Below are positions 17,549 through 26,308 of a stretch of DNA of 64,000 nucleotides, in pieces. The notes under the pieces are model-generated. The model made no database searches. It saw only the letters and a list, made by a program, of their open reading frames with translations, and was not told where the DNA came from. Origin of the DNA: Planctomycetaceae bacterium (GTDB lineage Bacteria; Planctomycetota; Planctomycetia; Planctomycetales; Planctomycetaceae); the NCBI GenBank assembly GCA_019636285.1, contig JAHBXV010000015.1, positions 62,001-126,000 of the forward strand, in the 5' to 3' direction. The position numbers and the translations under genes are program-made. The first letter of the stretch is position 1; the number at the start of each line of letters is the position of its first letter.

Positions 17549-19849
17549 ATGAAAGCCATGCTGGGAAAACTGAAGGGTGGCGGATTCAAGAATCTGTTCA
17601 TCCAGCACGGCGAGAAGCTGGGTTTCGGCGTCGTCGTGCTCATGGTCCTTGGAGTGCTGGCGTTCGGGACATCCTGGGCGCGAACCGATAAGTCGCCCGA
17701 TGCCATCTCCGCCAACATCGAGAAGGCCGAGATGCAAATTCGGAATTCCACTTGGCCGGACGCCAAGCGGCAGGAATTCGCGCTGGTCGACTTTTCCGAT
17801 AAGTCGCAGGCCCTCTTGAGCCCCTTCCCGACTCAGCCCTTTGAGTTCGGGACCAACATGTTCTGGCCTTTGTATCGCAAGCAGGAATTGGCCAAGGAAG
17901 CCGAGTACCTGGCCGTCGAGGATCTCCGAGCCGACCCCGGATTGGCAATTCTTTCGGTTGCTGAAGCTCCACCCGAGGGCCAGCTTGCCCAAAGTAGCTC
18001 GATGAGCACGGACGCACGGGAAGATGCGGCTGAAGCGGCCGCTGCTGGAACTCTCGGCGCGCGAGCCCCTGCTATACCTCGCGGCGAGTTCAAGGCGAGA
18101 ACTCCGGGTTCGGCCGGTGGACTTGGCGCGGGTGGACTCGACAGCGGTGGAGCCGCCGTTCCGGGAATCCCCGGTGTGCCCGGCATTCCCGGCGGGATCG
18201 GTTCCATGACAGCCTTGCCCGGCGGCATGACCGGAGCGGCGATGCCCGAGATGGGCGGCATGATGGGCGAGGGGATGATGATGGGCGGTCCGTCCGTGAA
18301 GCCACGGGGGGTTCGGTTCGTCGCGGTCCGCGGCGTCTGGCCGCTGGCCCAGCAACTGACAAAGGTGCAGCGAGCGCTCAATCTTCAGACCCAGGAAGAG
18401 GCTCGCATGGCATTGACCATCGTCGATTTCGTCCTCGAACGTCAGCGAGCCGTGCCGGGTGATGATCCCTGGACCGGAGCTTGGGAACAGATCGACGTTT
18501 CAACCGCCATGGAAGTGCTGCAAGAAACCAGCGACTACGACTATGACCCGGTTCGACCGGAAGTGACCGATACGGCGATCACCATGCCCTTGCCCCTGCG
18601 GCTCCTCGGCTACTGGGACGATTTCGCCACGCATCCGCTGATCGAGAACTTCAAGCTGTCTCCGGCTGAAATGGAGCAGCAACGACTCCTGGAAGAAAAA
18701 CTCCAGGAACAATACGACCGCTACTCCGCTCGGCTTCGCAAGCAGACGGGCCCTGCCAAGGGAGGATTCTCGGGCCTGCAGCGCGACTTCCGCCAGATGG
18801 GAGCCGATCTCTTTACCAGTGATTTCGGCACCGACGCCATGAGCGGCCTTCAGCAATCGATGATGGACGCACAGTCCGGCATGATGATGCCGCCGGGAAT
18901 GCCCGGCGGAGCGGGTCGCGCGGTGCCGGGGATGCCCACCGGCCGCGGGGTCGCGCCAGGCGGGCTGAATCCCAAGGATCAGCAGGCACTGCGGGCCAAG
19001 CTGCTTGTCGTCGGCCGTTTACTCCTGTTTCGCTACCTGGACTTCGCGGTCGAACCGGGCGTGGCTTACCGGTATCGCGTGAAACTGCAATTGCGCAATC
19101 CGAACTATGGCCGACCGTTGGAAACAGTCGTTGACAGTTCGATCGTCGAAGGAGAACTGCGAGACACCCCTTGGAGCAATCCTTCGCCGGTGGCAATTGT
19201 CCCGGAAACAGTCGCCTACTTCCTGCAGAAAATCGACCGCGACCCCCATCAGCTCGATGAGTCGAGCCGTCGGGCCGTGGCCGAGCTCGAAATGTTCGAG
19301 TGGGATGCGGAAATGGGAACGATGAAGATGGACAACATCCGCGTCGGCGCGCTGGGTCAGTTCATCGGTGAAACGAAGAAGAGCCTCTTGCTCAACGTCG
19401 CGAAGCCGTCGTTCAAGGAAGAAACCGTTACGTTTTCAACCGACGACATGCTGCTAGACGCCGTGGGGACTGGCGACATTTCCCTGGCCGCTCACCCCGA
19501 TCTGAAGATCGCCAAGGCCAACAAGGGCATTCTCGCCCTCACGGGAGAGGCATTGATTCTGCAGGAATCGGGCGACCTTAAGCTCCTCGACCCGAAAATG
19601 GGGCAACAGAAGCGCAAGGAGCTGGCCAGCCGCGTGGCTGGCGAGCGAGCCGACTTCGAGCACCTCAAGAACAAAGAGGAAGTCCCCTCCAATGCGCTCG
19701 ATGGCGCGATGCCGGGGGGAATGATGCCAGGCATGGAAATGATGGATCCCAAGGCGATGGAGCAATACATGAAGGACCAGGCCAAGAAAAATAAGAAGAA
19801 CCCGCGAAAGCCGACCGGCGCGCCGATGCCCGGCAGTATGTCTTACTGA
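17549..19849 (+). CDS. Membrane-anchored envelope protein, third gene of PilM operon
   Basis: A 766-residue protein: a short basic N-terminus, one membrane segment (LGFGVVVLMVLGVLAFGTSW), and a large outside part. Gly/Met/Pro-rich linkers occur around residues 180-250 and 440-480 and at the C-terminus (PGGMMPGMEMMDPKAME, then a Lys-rich end). Between them are folded regions, including one beginning FVAVRGVWPLAQQLTKVQ and one with FRYLDFAVEPGVAYRYRVKLQLRNPNYG that reads like a beta-sandwich. Start chosen at ATG 17549, preceded by GAGG with 6-base spacing; a GTG at 17537 is less likely. It may fill the role of PilP/GspC as platform connector, an inference from order and topology. No named family recognised. 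Confidence 0.82.
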   Translation: MKAMLGKLKGGGFKNLFIQHGEKLGFGVVVLMVLGVLAFGTSWARTDKSPDAISANIEKAEMQIRNSTWPDAKRQEFALVDFSDKSQALLSPFPTQPFEFGTNMFWPLYRKQELAKEAEYLAVEDLRADPGLAILSVAEAPPEGQLAQSSSMSTDAREDAAEAAAAGTLGARAPAIPRGEFKARTPGSAGGLGAGGLDSGGAAVPGIPGVPGIPGGIGSMTALPGGMTGAAMPEMGGMMGEGMMMGGPSVKPRGVRFVAVRGVWPLAQQLTKVQRALNLQTQEEARMALTIVDFVLERQRAVPGDDPWTGAWEQIDVSTAMEVLQETSDYDYDPVRPEVTDTAITMPLPLRLLGYWDDFATHPLIENFKLSPAEMEQQRLLEEKLQEQYDRYSARLRKQTGPAKGGFSGLQRDFRQMGADLFTSDFGTDAMSGLQQSMMDAQSGMMMPPGMPGGAGRAVPGMPTGRGVAPGGLNPKDQQALRAKLLVVGRLLLFRYLDFAVEPGVAYRYRVKLQLRNPNYGRPLETVVDSSIVEGELRDTPWSNPSPVAIVPETVAYFLQKIDRDPHQLDESSRRAVAELEMFEWDAEMGTMKMDNIRVGALGQFIGETKKSLLLNVAKPSFKEETVTFSTDDMLLDAVGTGDISLAAHPDLKIAKANKGILALTGEALILQESGDLKLLDPKMGQQKRKELASRVAGERADFEHLKNKEEVPSNALDGAMPGGMMPGMEMMDPKAMEQYMKDQAKKNKKNPRKPTGAPMPGSMSY

Positions 19850-19881
19850 TCGATCAGCTCGCAACTCTTTGACCGCTAAAC

Positions 19882-19915
19882 AACAACGCCCGTTCCTCGC
19901 GGGCGTTGTTTGCTT
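19882..19915 (+). terminator. Strong hairpin terminator between convergent PilM operon and phoB
   Basis: AACAACGCCCG (19882-19892) and CGGGCGTTGTT (19900-19910) form a perfect 11-bp stem with a 7-base loop, followed by TGCTTT. It lies 33 bases after the last envelope gene and 52 bases after phoB on the other strand, so it may stop transcription from both sides. Confidence 0.85.
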
Positions 19916-19967
19916 TCATGGCAACCAGTTCGCGGGTTGCCGTGTCTTAGCGGCGGACGAGTGGGTC

Positions 19968-20705
19968 TCACGCCGACGGCAGTTCGACATCGGCTCCGCT
20001 CGCGTCCCCTTCACCGCCCCCTTCGGTTCGAAACCGATAGCCGACGCCGCGAACCGTCTCGATGTGATCGGCCGCCTCTCCCATTTTCTGCCGGAGCGAG
20101 CGGACGTGAACGTCGATCGTCCGCTCCAAGGCGTTGGCATCTTCGCCGCGGCAGCGGTCCATCAGTTCATTCCGTCCGAAGGGACGTCCCGGCTGCCGCG
20201 AGAGAGTCCAGAGCAACCGGAACTCGGTCGGGGTCAGTTTCATTTCTCGTCCCGCGACCTTGGCGACGTGGTTGACCCGATCCACTTCGATGTCATGAAT
20301 CGTGATGATATCCGCCGTCTGCTCCACGGAGGCCGTTCGCCGGAGGAGTGCCTTGATGCGATGGATGAGCGGTTTGATCTTGAACGGCTTGGTCACGAAG
20401 TCGTCGGCCCCCATGTTGAACCCGACGATCTCGTCGACCTCCTCGCTGCGCGCGGTCAGCATCAGAATGCGGGTGCCGGACGTTCGCGGGTCGGTCCGCA
20501 ACTGTCGACAGACCTCCAGCCCGTCGATGACCGGTAGCATCAGGTCGAGCAGAATGACATCCGGCGGAGCGGCCTGGGCCTTGCGCAGACCCTCATGCCC
20601 ATCCGACGCAACGGACGTCTCGAAACCTTCCTTTTCCAGGTTGTACTGCAGCACTTCCTGGAGGGAACGCTCGTCTTCAATGATCAGAATCCGCGGTTTC
20701 GTCAT
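19968..20705 (-). CDS. phoB: Phosphate regulon response regulator PhoB
   Basis: A 245-residue OmpR/PhoB-family regulator. The receiver domain has the acidic pocket IIEDE, the phosphate-accepting Asp in VILLDLMLPVIDG, the switch Thr in MLTARS and the Lys in DDFVTKPFKIKPL. The C-terminal winged helix-turn-helix shows LTPTEFRLLWTLSRQPG and the recognition helix region ERTIDVHVRSLRQKMG, ending with IETVRGVGYRF. Phosphorylated by PhoR, it should bind Pho boxes in phosphate-starvation promoters. It is the last gene of the leftward phosphate operon, well separated from phoR, which is unusual because phoB and phoR are often adjacent. Confidence 0.93.
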   Translation of the reverse strand: MTKPRILIIEDERSLQEVLQYNLEKEGFETSVASDGHEGLRKAQAAPPDVILLDLMLPVIDGLEVCRQLRTDPRTSGTRILMLTARSEEVDEIVGFNMGADDFVTKPFKIKPLIHRIKALLRRTASVEQTADIITIHDIEVDRVNHVAKVAGREMKLTPTEFRLLWTLSRQPGRPFGRNELMDRCRGEDANALERTIDVHVRSLRQKMGEAADHIETVRGVGYRFRTEGGGEGDASGADVELPSA

Positions 20706-20878
20706 GACTCTTGGCTCTTCCTCGTCACGTGACCACGTTCAGGTCGTCGACCTTCCGCGCTGATCGCGGTACTTCCGCTTCGAAATGTCATCTCTGGATC
20801 GGAAAACTGGCCCGCCAAACCTGCGCTGACGGGGCGAGTGGTTCCCTGGCATTTGGCTCCGCCTGCCCCGCAAAAATC

Positions 20879-21586
20879 TCAGTGATTGCCCGATCCTGAA
20901 CGGGCAGCCAGATCATCATCTCCGGTTCGTAGCGACCGGCTATGACGCACGATCTCTCCTTCGACCAGATAAACAACGTCTTCAGCGATATTGGTGGCGT
21001 GATCGGCGATGCGCTCGATCTGTCGGGAAGCGGAAAACAGATGCATGGCCGGTTCGACAAGGTTAGGGTGACGCCGCATGAGCTGCGTCAGATCGGCAAT
21101 GATTCGGCGGTTCAGTTCATCGACGTTCTCGTCATCGAGACAGACCTTGCGCGCGATTCGAACATCGAGTTGCACGTAGGCATCGATACTCTTCTGCAGC
21201 ATTCCCAAGGCGAGTTGGCACATTTCCTTCAGATCGTCCGGCACGGGAACTTCCGGCGAACTCGCGATCCCGCAGGCACGCTCGGAAATACTGACGGCCA
21301 GATCGGCGACCCGTTCCAGCTCGGCCGAGATTTTCATCGCGGTGGTGATGCGCCGCAGATCGACGGCGACCGGTTGATGCAGCGCCAGAAGCTTCAGGCA
21401 CTCTTCCTCGATCCGGACATCCATCTCGTCGATTTCATCATCCCGCGCCATGACGAGCCGCGCGCGATCGAGGTCGGGCTGATGCAGAATCTCCACCGCG
21501 TCGTAGATCATCTGCTCGACGTGCGCGCACATCGACATGACCAGTCGATGCAGGGACTCCAGATCGCGACTGAGATGAATGGACAT
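20879..21586 (-). CDS. phoU: Phosphate signalling complex accessory protein PhoU
   Basis: A 235-residue all-helical protein made of two similar three-helix bundles, with metal-binding motifs near ARDDEIDEMDVRIEEECLKLLAL in the first and DDENVDELNRRIIADLTQL in the second. PhoU links PstSCAB to PhoR and keeps the regulon off when phosphate is plentiful. The frame extends upstream to 21634, but the ATG at 21586 (MSIHLSRDLESLHRLV) gives the normal start. It lies 173 bases before phoB in the same direction and 370 bases after pstB. Confidence 0.93.
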   Translation of the reverse strand: MSIHLSRDLESLHRLVMSMCAHVEQMIYDAVEILHQPDLDRARLVMARDDEIDEMDVRIEEECLKLLALHQPVAVDLRRITTAMKISAELERVADLAVSISERACGIASSPEVPVPDDLKEMCQLALGMLQKSIDAYVQLDVRIARKVCLDDENVDELNRRIIADLTQLMRRHPNLVEPAMHLFSASRQIERIADHATNIAEDVVYLVEGEIVRHSRSLRTGDDDLAARSGSGNH

Positions 21587-21704
21587 TCCCGTTGCTGCCT
21601 TCCCGCCACGCGCCGACGTTACCGACAGGAACATTTGCCGCGTGACATGACTAACCTTGTTCGAGCATCACGGTCGCCGAAGTAAATGAGACCGAAGATT
21701 TGTT

Positions 21705-21760
21705 AACCCGAAGCGTGAGCGCGGGAACTTCGCTTATCGCCCTCGCTCACGCTTCGGGTT
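21705..21760. repeat. 17-bp inverted repeat of a planctomycete interspersed type
   Basis: AACCCGAAGCGTGAGCG at 21705-21721 and its exact complement CGCTCACGCTTCGGGTT at 21744-21760, with a 22-base loop. The phrase CCCGAAGCGTGAGCG is familiar from intergenic repeats of planctomycete genomes. In RNA it forms a stable hairpin that may affect read-through from pstB to phoU. Confidence 0.75.
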
Positions 21761-21844
21761 ATCTTTCGCAGAGCGCCTTTTCGGAAAAACCTCTCATCAT
21801 TTTCCGTGGAATAACGTGCGGCTAATGGCTGCAATTTAGAGACT

Positions 21845-21920
21845 CTAACGCAACCTCCGTGTGATGATGTGTTTGCCTGGATTCTGGCACGTTTCGAACA
21901 GGCACAACCGGTTGTGTTAG
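21845..21920 (-). repeat. Structured 76-bp repeat, copy A
   Basis: Read on the minus strand it starts CTAACACAACC, continues GGTTGTGCCTG and CAGGCAAAC, and ends GGTTGCGTTAG, so first and last segments pair. It shares order and most bases with copies at 24919-24993, 42488-42563 and 42579-42655. It lies between pstB and phoU in the direction of transcription. Confidence 0.8.
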
Positions 21921-21956
21921 GGGCCCTTAGGGAATATTCCGCGATTCCAAGAATCA

Positions 21957-22820
21957 TCAGCCAAAGCGGCCTGTGATGTAGTCTTCGGTCTCTTTCTGCT
22001 CAGGATTGGTGAATATCTGCCGCGTGACGCCGATCTCCACGAGCCGCCCCAGGCAGAAAAACGCCGTGAGTTCGCTGATTCTTGCCGCTTGCTGCATGTT
22101 GTGCGTCACGATGACGATCGTGTAGTTCTGCTTGAGTTCGAAAATCAGATCCTCGATCCGCGCCGTCGAGGCGGGGTCCAGTGCCGAGGCCGGCTCATCC
22201 ATCAACAGGACTTCGGGGCTGGTGGCCAGCGCGCGGGCGATGCACAACCGCTGCTGCTGGCCGCCAGACAAGGCCATGGCCGAATCCCGCAGACGGTCCT
22301 TCACTTCGTTCCAGAGCGCGGCCTGCTTGAGGCAATGTTCGACCAGGTCGACGATCGTGCTTCGCCGACGCTCGCCGGCGATTCGCGGACCATAAGCCAC
22401 GTTGTCGAAGATCGACTTCGGAAACGGAGTCGACTTCTGAAACACCATGCCGATCCGCTTGCGGAGCGCGACAACATCGACATCCGAAGCATAGATATCT
22501 TGGCCATCGAGCAGGACATCGCCGGTGACGCGCGTCCCTTCGATGATGTCGTTCATGCGATTCAGTGATCGCAGGTAGGTGCTCTTTCCGCAACCGGACG
22601 GTCCAATCAACGCCGTGACCGCCCGTTCGGGAATAGTCATGTTGATGTTGAACAACGCCTGATGAGCGCCGTAGTAAAACGACATGTTGCTCGTCACGAA
22701 CTTGGGCGGACGGGCAGGCTGTTCTTCGCCGCCGTTGGCGGTGCGGCGACTGGAACCCGGAGGAACTGGACCTCCCGGAACGTGAATCGCTTTCAGGGGT
22801 GGCGGGGTTGACGACATCAA
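21957..22820 (-). CDS. pstB: Phosphate ABC transporter ATP-binding protein PstB
   Basis: A 287-residue ABC ATPase that powers phosphate uptake. Walker A is [20 protein letters not shown], the signature is [16 protein letters not shown], Walker B is [13 protein letters not shown] and the switch His lies in [14 protein letters not shown]. The N-terminal 40 residues (Pro/Gly-rich, [15 protein letters not shown]) extend beyond the usual start; the conserved part begins near [19 protein letters not shown], so a later start is possible, though none is better marked. It follows pstA by only 3 bases. Confidence 0.96.
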   Translation of the reverse strand: MMSSTPPPLKAIHVPGGPVPPGSSRRTANGGEEQPARPPKFVTSNMSFYYGAHQALFNINMTIPERAVTALIGPSGCGKSTYLRSLNRMNDIIEGTRVTGDVLLDGQDIYASDVDVVALRKRIGMVFQKSTPFPKSIFDNVAYGPRIAGERRRSTIVDLVEHCLKQAALWNEVKDRLRDSAMALSGGQQQRLCIARALATSPEVLLMDEPASALDPASTARIEDLIFELKQNYTIVIVTHNMQQAARISELTAFFCLGRLVEIGVTRQIFTNPEQKETEDYITGRFG

Positions 22821-22823
22821 GGA

Positions 22824-23828
22824 TTACCAGCGAATCTTCCGGCGGAAATGCTGACGAATGTAAATGGCGGCCCCGTTCATCAAGAGGAGCAGCCCGAGCA
22901 GGACAATGATTCCCGCCGCCGCGACATGGGCAAAACGTTCCGCGTCGATCTCATTCACCCAGCCGTAGATCAGCAAGGGTAACGCCGTGAAGCTGTCGAA
23001 GGGAACATTAGCCAGTTTTCCCGGCGAGCGCACGATATCGACAACGCTATTGATCCGGCCGGGATTGAAGCTGATCTGAGTGGCCGCGCCGAGTACCACC
23101 AGCGGCGCGGTCTCCCCGACCGCTCGTGACACCGCGAGAATGACCCCCGTGGCGATCCCTGGCGTCGCGGCCGGAAGAACCTGATTCCAGATGGTCTGCC
23201 ACCGCGTGGCTCCCAGGGCATACGACGCATGCCGCAGCGACGCCGGGACCGAGCGCAGCGCCTCCTGCGAGGCAATCACCACCACGGGCAGGCTCAACAG
23301 CGCCAGCGTCATCCCCCCCGACAAGATGACGGCCCCCAGCGGAAGATGAAATTCGATGGACGTCATGCCGAAGTTCAACGCATACGTCTGCGGGCGATCA
23401 AACAGGCCGAAAAACCGCACGAACACCGTGAAGCCGAGAATGCCATAAACGACGGAGGGCACCCCCGCCAGGTTGGCGACATTGAGGCGAATCTGCCGGG
23501 TCAGCCAGTTTGGCTTGGCGTACTCTTCGAGGTAAACAGCCGTTCCAACTCCGACGGGCACGCACAAGAAGGCTGTCAGCAACATCAACCAGCACGAGCC
23601 CCAGACGCCCGACAGAACCCCCGCGCGATCGGCCTCGTAGTGGTTGTGCCGAGTCAGAAACGCCAGGTCGAGCCATCCCCACGCCTGGTACAACAGCAGC
23701 CCCAGGAGAACCGCGAGAATCGTGACCGAGGACCACGTGACCACCAGGCAGGCGCGCTCGAAAACGCGGCTCGCCAGATGGCGCCGTTTCAACCGGCGGG
23801 CATAGTCCTCGTCAATCGAGAAACTCAA
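22824..23828 (-). CDS. pstA: Phosphate ABC transporter permease PstA
   Basis: A 334-residue inner-membrane subunit with six hydrophobic segments and the ABC permease loop [20 protein letters not shown] followed by the [19 protein letters not shown] helix. The start is a TTG (23828) overlapping the pstC stop as TTGA, which gives [16 protein letters not shown]. The frame continues further upstream only through pstC sequence in another phase. With PstC it forms the channel. Confidence 0.94.
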   Translation of the reverse strand: MSFSIDEDYARRLKRRHLASRVFERACLVVTWSSVTILAVLLGLLLYQAWGWLDLAFLTRHNHYEADRAGVLSGVWGSCWLMLLTAFLCVPVGVGTAVYLEEYAKPNWLTRQIRLNVANLAGVPSVVYGILGFTVFVRFFGLFDRPQTYALNFGMTSIEFHLPLGAVILSGGMTLALLSLPVVVIASQEALRSVPASLRHASYALGATRWQTIWNQVLPAATPGIATGVILAVSRAVGETAPLVVLGAATQISFNPGRINSVVDIVRSPGKLANVPFDSFTALPLLIYGWVNEIDAERFAHVAAAGIIVLLGLLLLMNGAAIYIRQHFRRKIRW

Positions 23829-24844
23829 TGGTAAACCTCGCGATATCGCTGGAGGACCATCTGAGAGGCCAGATTCATCGCCAGCGTGGACAGAAACAGC
23901 ATGAGGGCAACAGCGTACAAGCTCCGTTCTTCCAGCGAACCGGCCGAGACTTCGCCGCTCATCAGGTTGACGATGAACGCCGTCATCGTCTGCATCTCCG
24001 AGAGCGGATTCAGCGTCGCTACGGCCCGATTCCCCACGCACATCGCCACGATCATCGTCTCGCCGATCGCCCGCGAGAGCGCGATCAGGAAGGAGGCCAG
24101 CACACCTGACAACGCCGCGGGCACCACGATTCGCGCGCTGACGTCGAAGCGGGTCGACCCCAGTGCATAGCCGGCTTCCCGAAGACTTCTTGGAACCGCG
24201 CGGAGCACGTCCTCGCTCAGCGATGAGACCAGCGGAATAATCATGATTCCGACCATGATCCCGCCCGAGAGGGCGTTAAACCGGCTCACATCGATCCCGA
24301 AGAGGTTCCGAAACAGCGGCTGCAACACGAGCGGTGTCAGGAAGACAAGCCCGCAGTACCCGAACACCACGGTCGGTATACCGGCCAGAAGTTCGAGCGC
24401 CGGCTTGAGAATCGAACGGGTGAGGGGAGAAGCATATTCGCTGAGATAGATCGCGCTGAGCAGTCCCACCGGCAGGCCGATCATGGCCGCGATCACCGTG
24501 ACCATCAGCGTGCCAGCGGCCAGCGGCAGAATGCCGTACCGCTTGTCGTCGCCGCTTGCCGTGGGCGCCCACTCCCATTCGGTGAAGAACCGCAGGGGAG
24601 AGACTTCCTGAAAAAACGCCGGATGACCGGGGAGCGGAATCACCGTCTCCAGCAGCAGCACGGCAATAATGCTGACCGTGGTCGCCACCGTCAGCCACGC
24701 ACACAACTGCAAGAGCGCCTCGATACAACCATCGAACAGACGCCGACGGCTGAGAACTCGGCGCAACGAAGGAACACCGGCTGAATCGCCGGATTTCGAA
24801 TCGTCGGGAAGGTTCGCTGGCGGCTGTGACACCATCTCGCTCAA
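23825..24844 (-). CDS. pstC: Phosphate ABC transporter permease PstC
   Basis: A 339-residue inner-membrane subunit. After a polar N-terminus come six hydrophobic segments, with a periplasmic loop ([19 protein letters not shown]) typical of PstC, the channel arginine/glutamate region [18 protein letters not shown], and the permease loop [19 protein letters not shown]. The last bases overlap the TTG start of pstA. The 165-base gap to pstS upstream contains repeat copy B. Confidence 0.94.
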   Translation of the reverse strand: MSEMVSQPPANLPDDSKSGDSAGVPSLRRVLSRRRLFDGCIEALLQLCAWLTVATTVSIIAVLLLETVIPLPGHPAFFQEVSPLRFFTEWEWAPTASGDDKRYGILPLAAGTLMVTVIAAMIGLPVGLLSAIYLSEYASPLTRSILKPALELLAGIPTVVFGYCGLVFLTPLVLQPLFRNLFGIDVSRFNALSGGIMVGIMIIPLVSSLSEDVLRAVPRSLREAGYALGSTRFDVSARIVVPAALSGVLASFLIALSRAIGETMIVAMCVGNRAVATLNPLSEMQTMTAFIVNLMSGEVSAGSLEERSLYAVALMLFLSTLAMNLASQMVLQRYREVYH

Positions 24845-24918
24845 TAGAGTTTATCAATACGGTTGCTGGCAATCGGTCGTTGGCCGGACTCGATTTGCCG
24901 ACTCGCGGCTTAGAAACC

Positions 24919-24993
24919 CTAACACAACCGGTTGTGCAGTCAGAAACCTGCTGAATATCGGGCAAACACTTTATCGCACAGAGGTTGTGTTAG
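24919..24993 (+). repeat. Structured 75-bp repeat, copy B
   Basis: CTAACACAACC at the left end and GGTTGTGTTAG at the right end are perfect complements (11 bp); GGTTGTG directly after the left arm makes an alternative local palindrome. Lies between pstS and pstC, on the strand opposite to transcription; the hairpin still forms in the transcript. Confidence 0.82.
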
Positions 24994-25009
24994 AATCTCT
25001 TAACGACGA

Positions 25010-26008
25010 CTACTTGCTCGCCTCGGCGATCGCCGCGTCCAGTCGCTGCATCATTTCGACGCGGACTTCCTCTTTCAGCGGGATATAGCCTCGCTTGGCG
25101 ACAATCTCCTGGCCCGTCGGCCCGAGATAGTACTTCAGGAATTCACGGACTTCCGGTCGCTTCAGACCGCCGTGACTGGCGTACACGAAGAGCGGTCGCG
25201 ACAGGGGTCGATACTCGCCGGTTTCGATCGACTCATCGGTCGGGGCGACAGGCGGCGCATCGTCGGCCGCTCGAATGCCAAGGGCCTTCAGCTTGGCCTT
25301 GTTGGCGGTGTAGTACGCGTAGCCGAAGTAGCCGAGAGAGTACTTGTCGCCGCTCACTCCGCTCACCAGGATGTTGTCGTTGGTGCTGGGAGAAACATCG
25401 CTGCGGCACGCCTTCGCCTTGCCGTTGATGACTTCATTGAAGTAGTCGTATGTCCCGGACTCGCTGTCCGGCGTGTAGAGCTTGATCTTCTCGGCCGGAA
25501 AGCCCTCCCGGAGATCGCTCCACTTCATGACCTGGCTTTCGGGACGAAACAGGGCGTGAAGTTCGGCGACGCTCAGATCGTCGACCCAGTTGTTCTCGGG
25601 GTGAACAACGACGGAGAGGCCGTCGATCGCGACGGTGAACTCCACGTACTTGAGATCCTTCTCTTCGCACTGCTTCTTCTCGTCCTCGGTGATCGGGCGG
25701 GACGCGTCCCACAGATCGATCTGCCGTACGACGAAGTCCTTGAACCCACTCCCGGTCCCCGCCCCGCTGACCGTCACGTCGACGTCGGGATGCAGGGCGT
25801 CGAATTCGACGCCGACGGCCTGGGAGACGGGAAAGACCGTGCTCGACCCGTTGATGCGAATGCTCCCGGATAGCGTCCCCTCGCTGGAGCTTCCGGAGTC
25901 TCCCGAAGTCGCGCCGGACGGCGGCGGGTCCACTTTCTGCAAACACCCCGGGAGCACGAACAGCGTGGCGGCAAGAAAAAACTGGCAGCGGAACATCTGG
26001 GTGCGCAC
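25010..26008 (-). CDS. pstS: Phosphate-binding lipoprotein PstS
   Basis: A 332-residue substrate-binding protein of the phosphate ABC transporter. The signal sequence ends in the lipobox LFVLPGC (about residue 22), followed by a Ser/Gly-rich linker that tethers the protein to the membrane. The mature part begins IRINGSSTVFPVSQAVG; the phosphate-contacting loops are GSSTVFP, SGAGTGSGFKDF, DLWDASRPI and PDSESGTYDYF. It is followed by pstC after a gap of 165 bases with a hairpin-forming repeat, an arrangement that could let the binding protein be made in excess over the channel genes. A candidate Pho box lies about 220 bases upstream. Confidence 0.95.
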   Translation of the reverse strand: MRTQMFRCQFFLAATLFVLPGCLQKVDPPPSGATSGDSGSSSEGTLSGSIRINGSSTVFPVSQAVGVEFDALHPDVDVTVSGAGTGSGFKDFVVRQIDLWDASRPITEDEKKQCEEKDLKYVEFTVAIDGLSVVVHPENNWVDDLSVAELHALFRPESQVMKWSDLREGFPAEKIKLYTPDSESGTYDYFNEVINGKAKACRSDVSPSTNDNILVSGVSGDKYSLGYFGYAYYTANKAKLKALGIRAADDAPPVAPTDESIETGEYRPLSRPLFVYASHGGLKRPEVREFLKYYLGPTGQEIVAKRGYIPLKEEVRVEMMQRLDAAIAEASK

Positions 26009-26308
26009 TCAAAACTCCTGTTCGTCAGACGTCGAATTCTCTGCTGTTCGTCGCGGACTTCCGAAGCCCCGTCGATGGACTTTTCAAACGGCCCTTTCGA
26101 TCACGATCGCTGAACATGCACTTGCGCCCATGTCCATTCCAGAGCGGGCCGGGCCAGCCCGCGCGATCGCGTCTTAACAATTCTGCCAAGACTGTATTCG
26201 TCATTCATGAAGAAAGGAAAAGCACGTCCGTGAAGATTGTGTGAAGACAAGCCCGAGTGCCCTCTCCTGCACGAATCGACTCACCGCTTCTCATTCTCAA
26301 ATCATGAG
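26009..26308. other. phoR-pstS intercistronic region
   Basis: Exactly 300 bases without a gene. It holds the candidate Pho box (26230-26247), so pstS probably has its own phosphate-controlled promoter and phoR is expressed separately. No clear -10 box was found at the expected distance. Confidence 0.45.
26230..26247 (-). promoter_or_regulatory. Candidate Pho box upstream of pstS
   Basis: On the minus strand TCTTCAC-ACAA-TCTTCAC: two perfect 7-base repeats with a 4-base spacer, the 11-base period used by PhoB. The enterobacterial consensus is CTGTCAT with the same layout; only TCA matches in phase, so this would be a lineage-specific version. It lies 222 bases before the pstS start. Confidence 0.45.

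Larger units (their letters stand above)
21587..21956. other. pstB-phoU intercistronic region rich in repeats
   Basis: A 370-base gap inside the phosphate operon. It contains a 17-bp inverted repeat (21705-21760) and one copy of the structured repeat (21845-21920). An 84-codon frame on the minus strand is made of these repeats and is not a gene. Confidence 0.6.
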
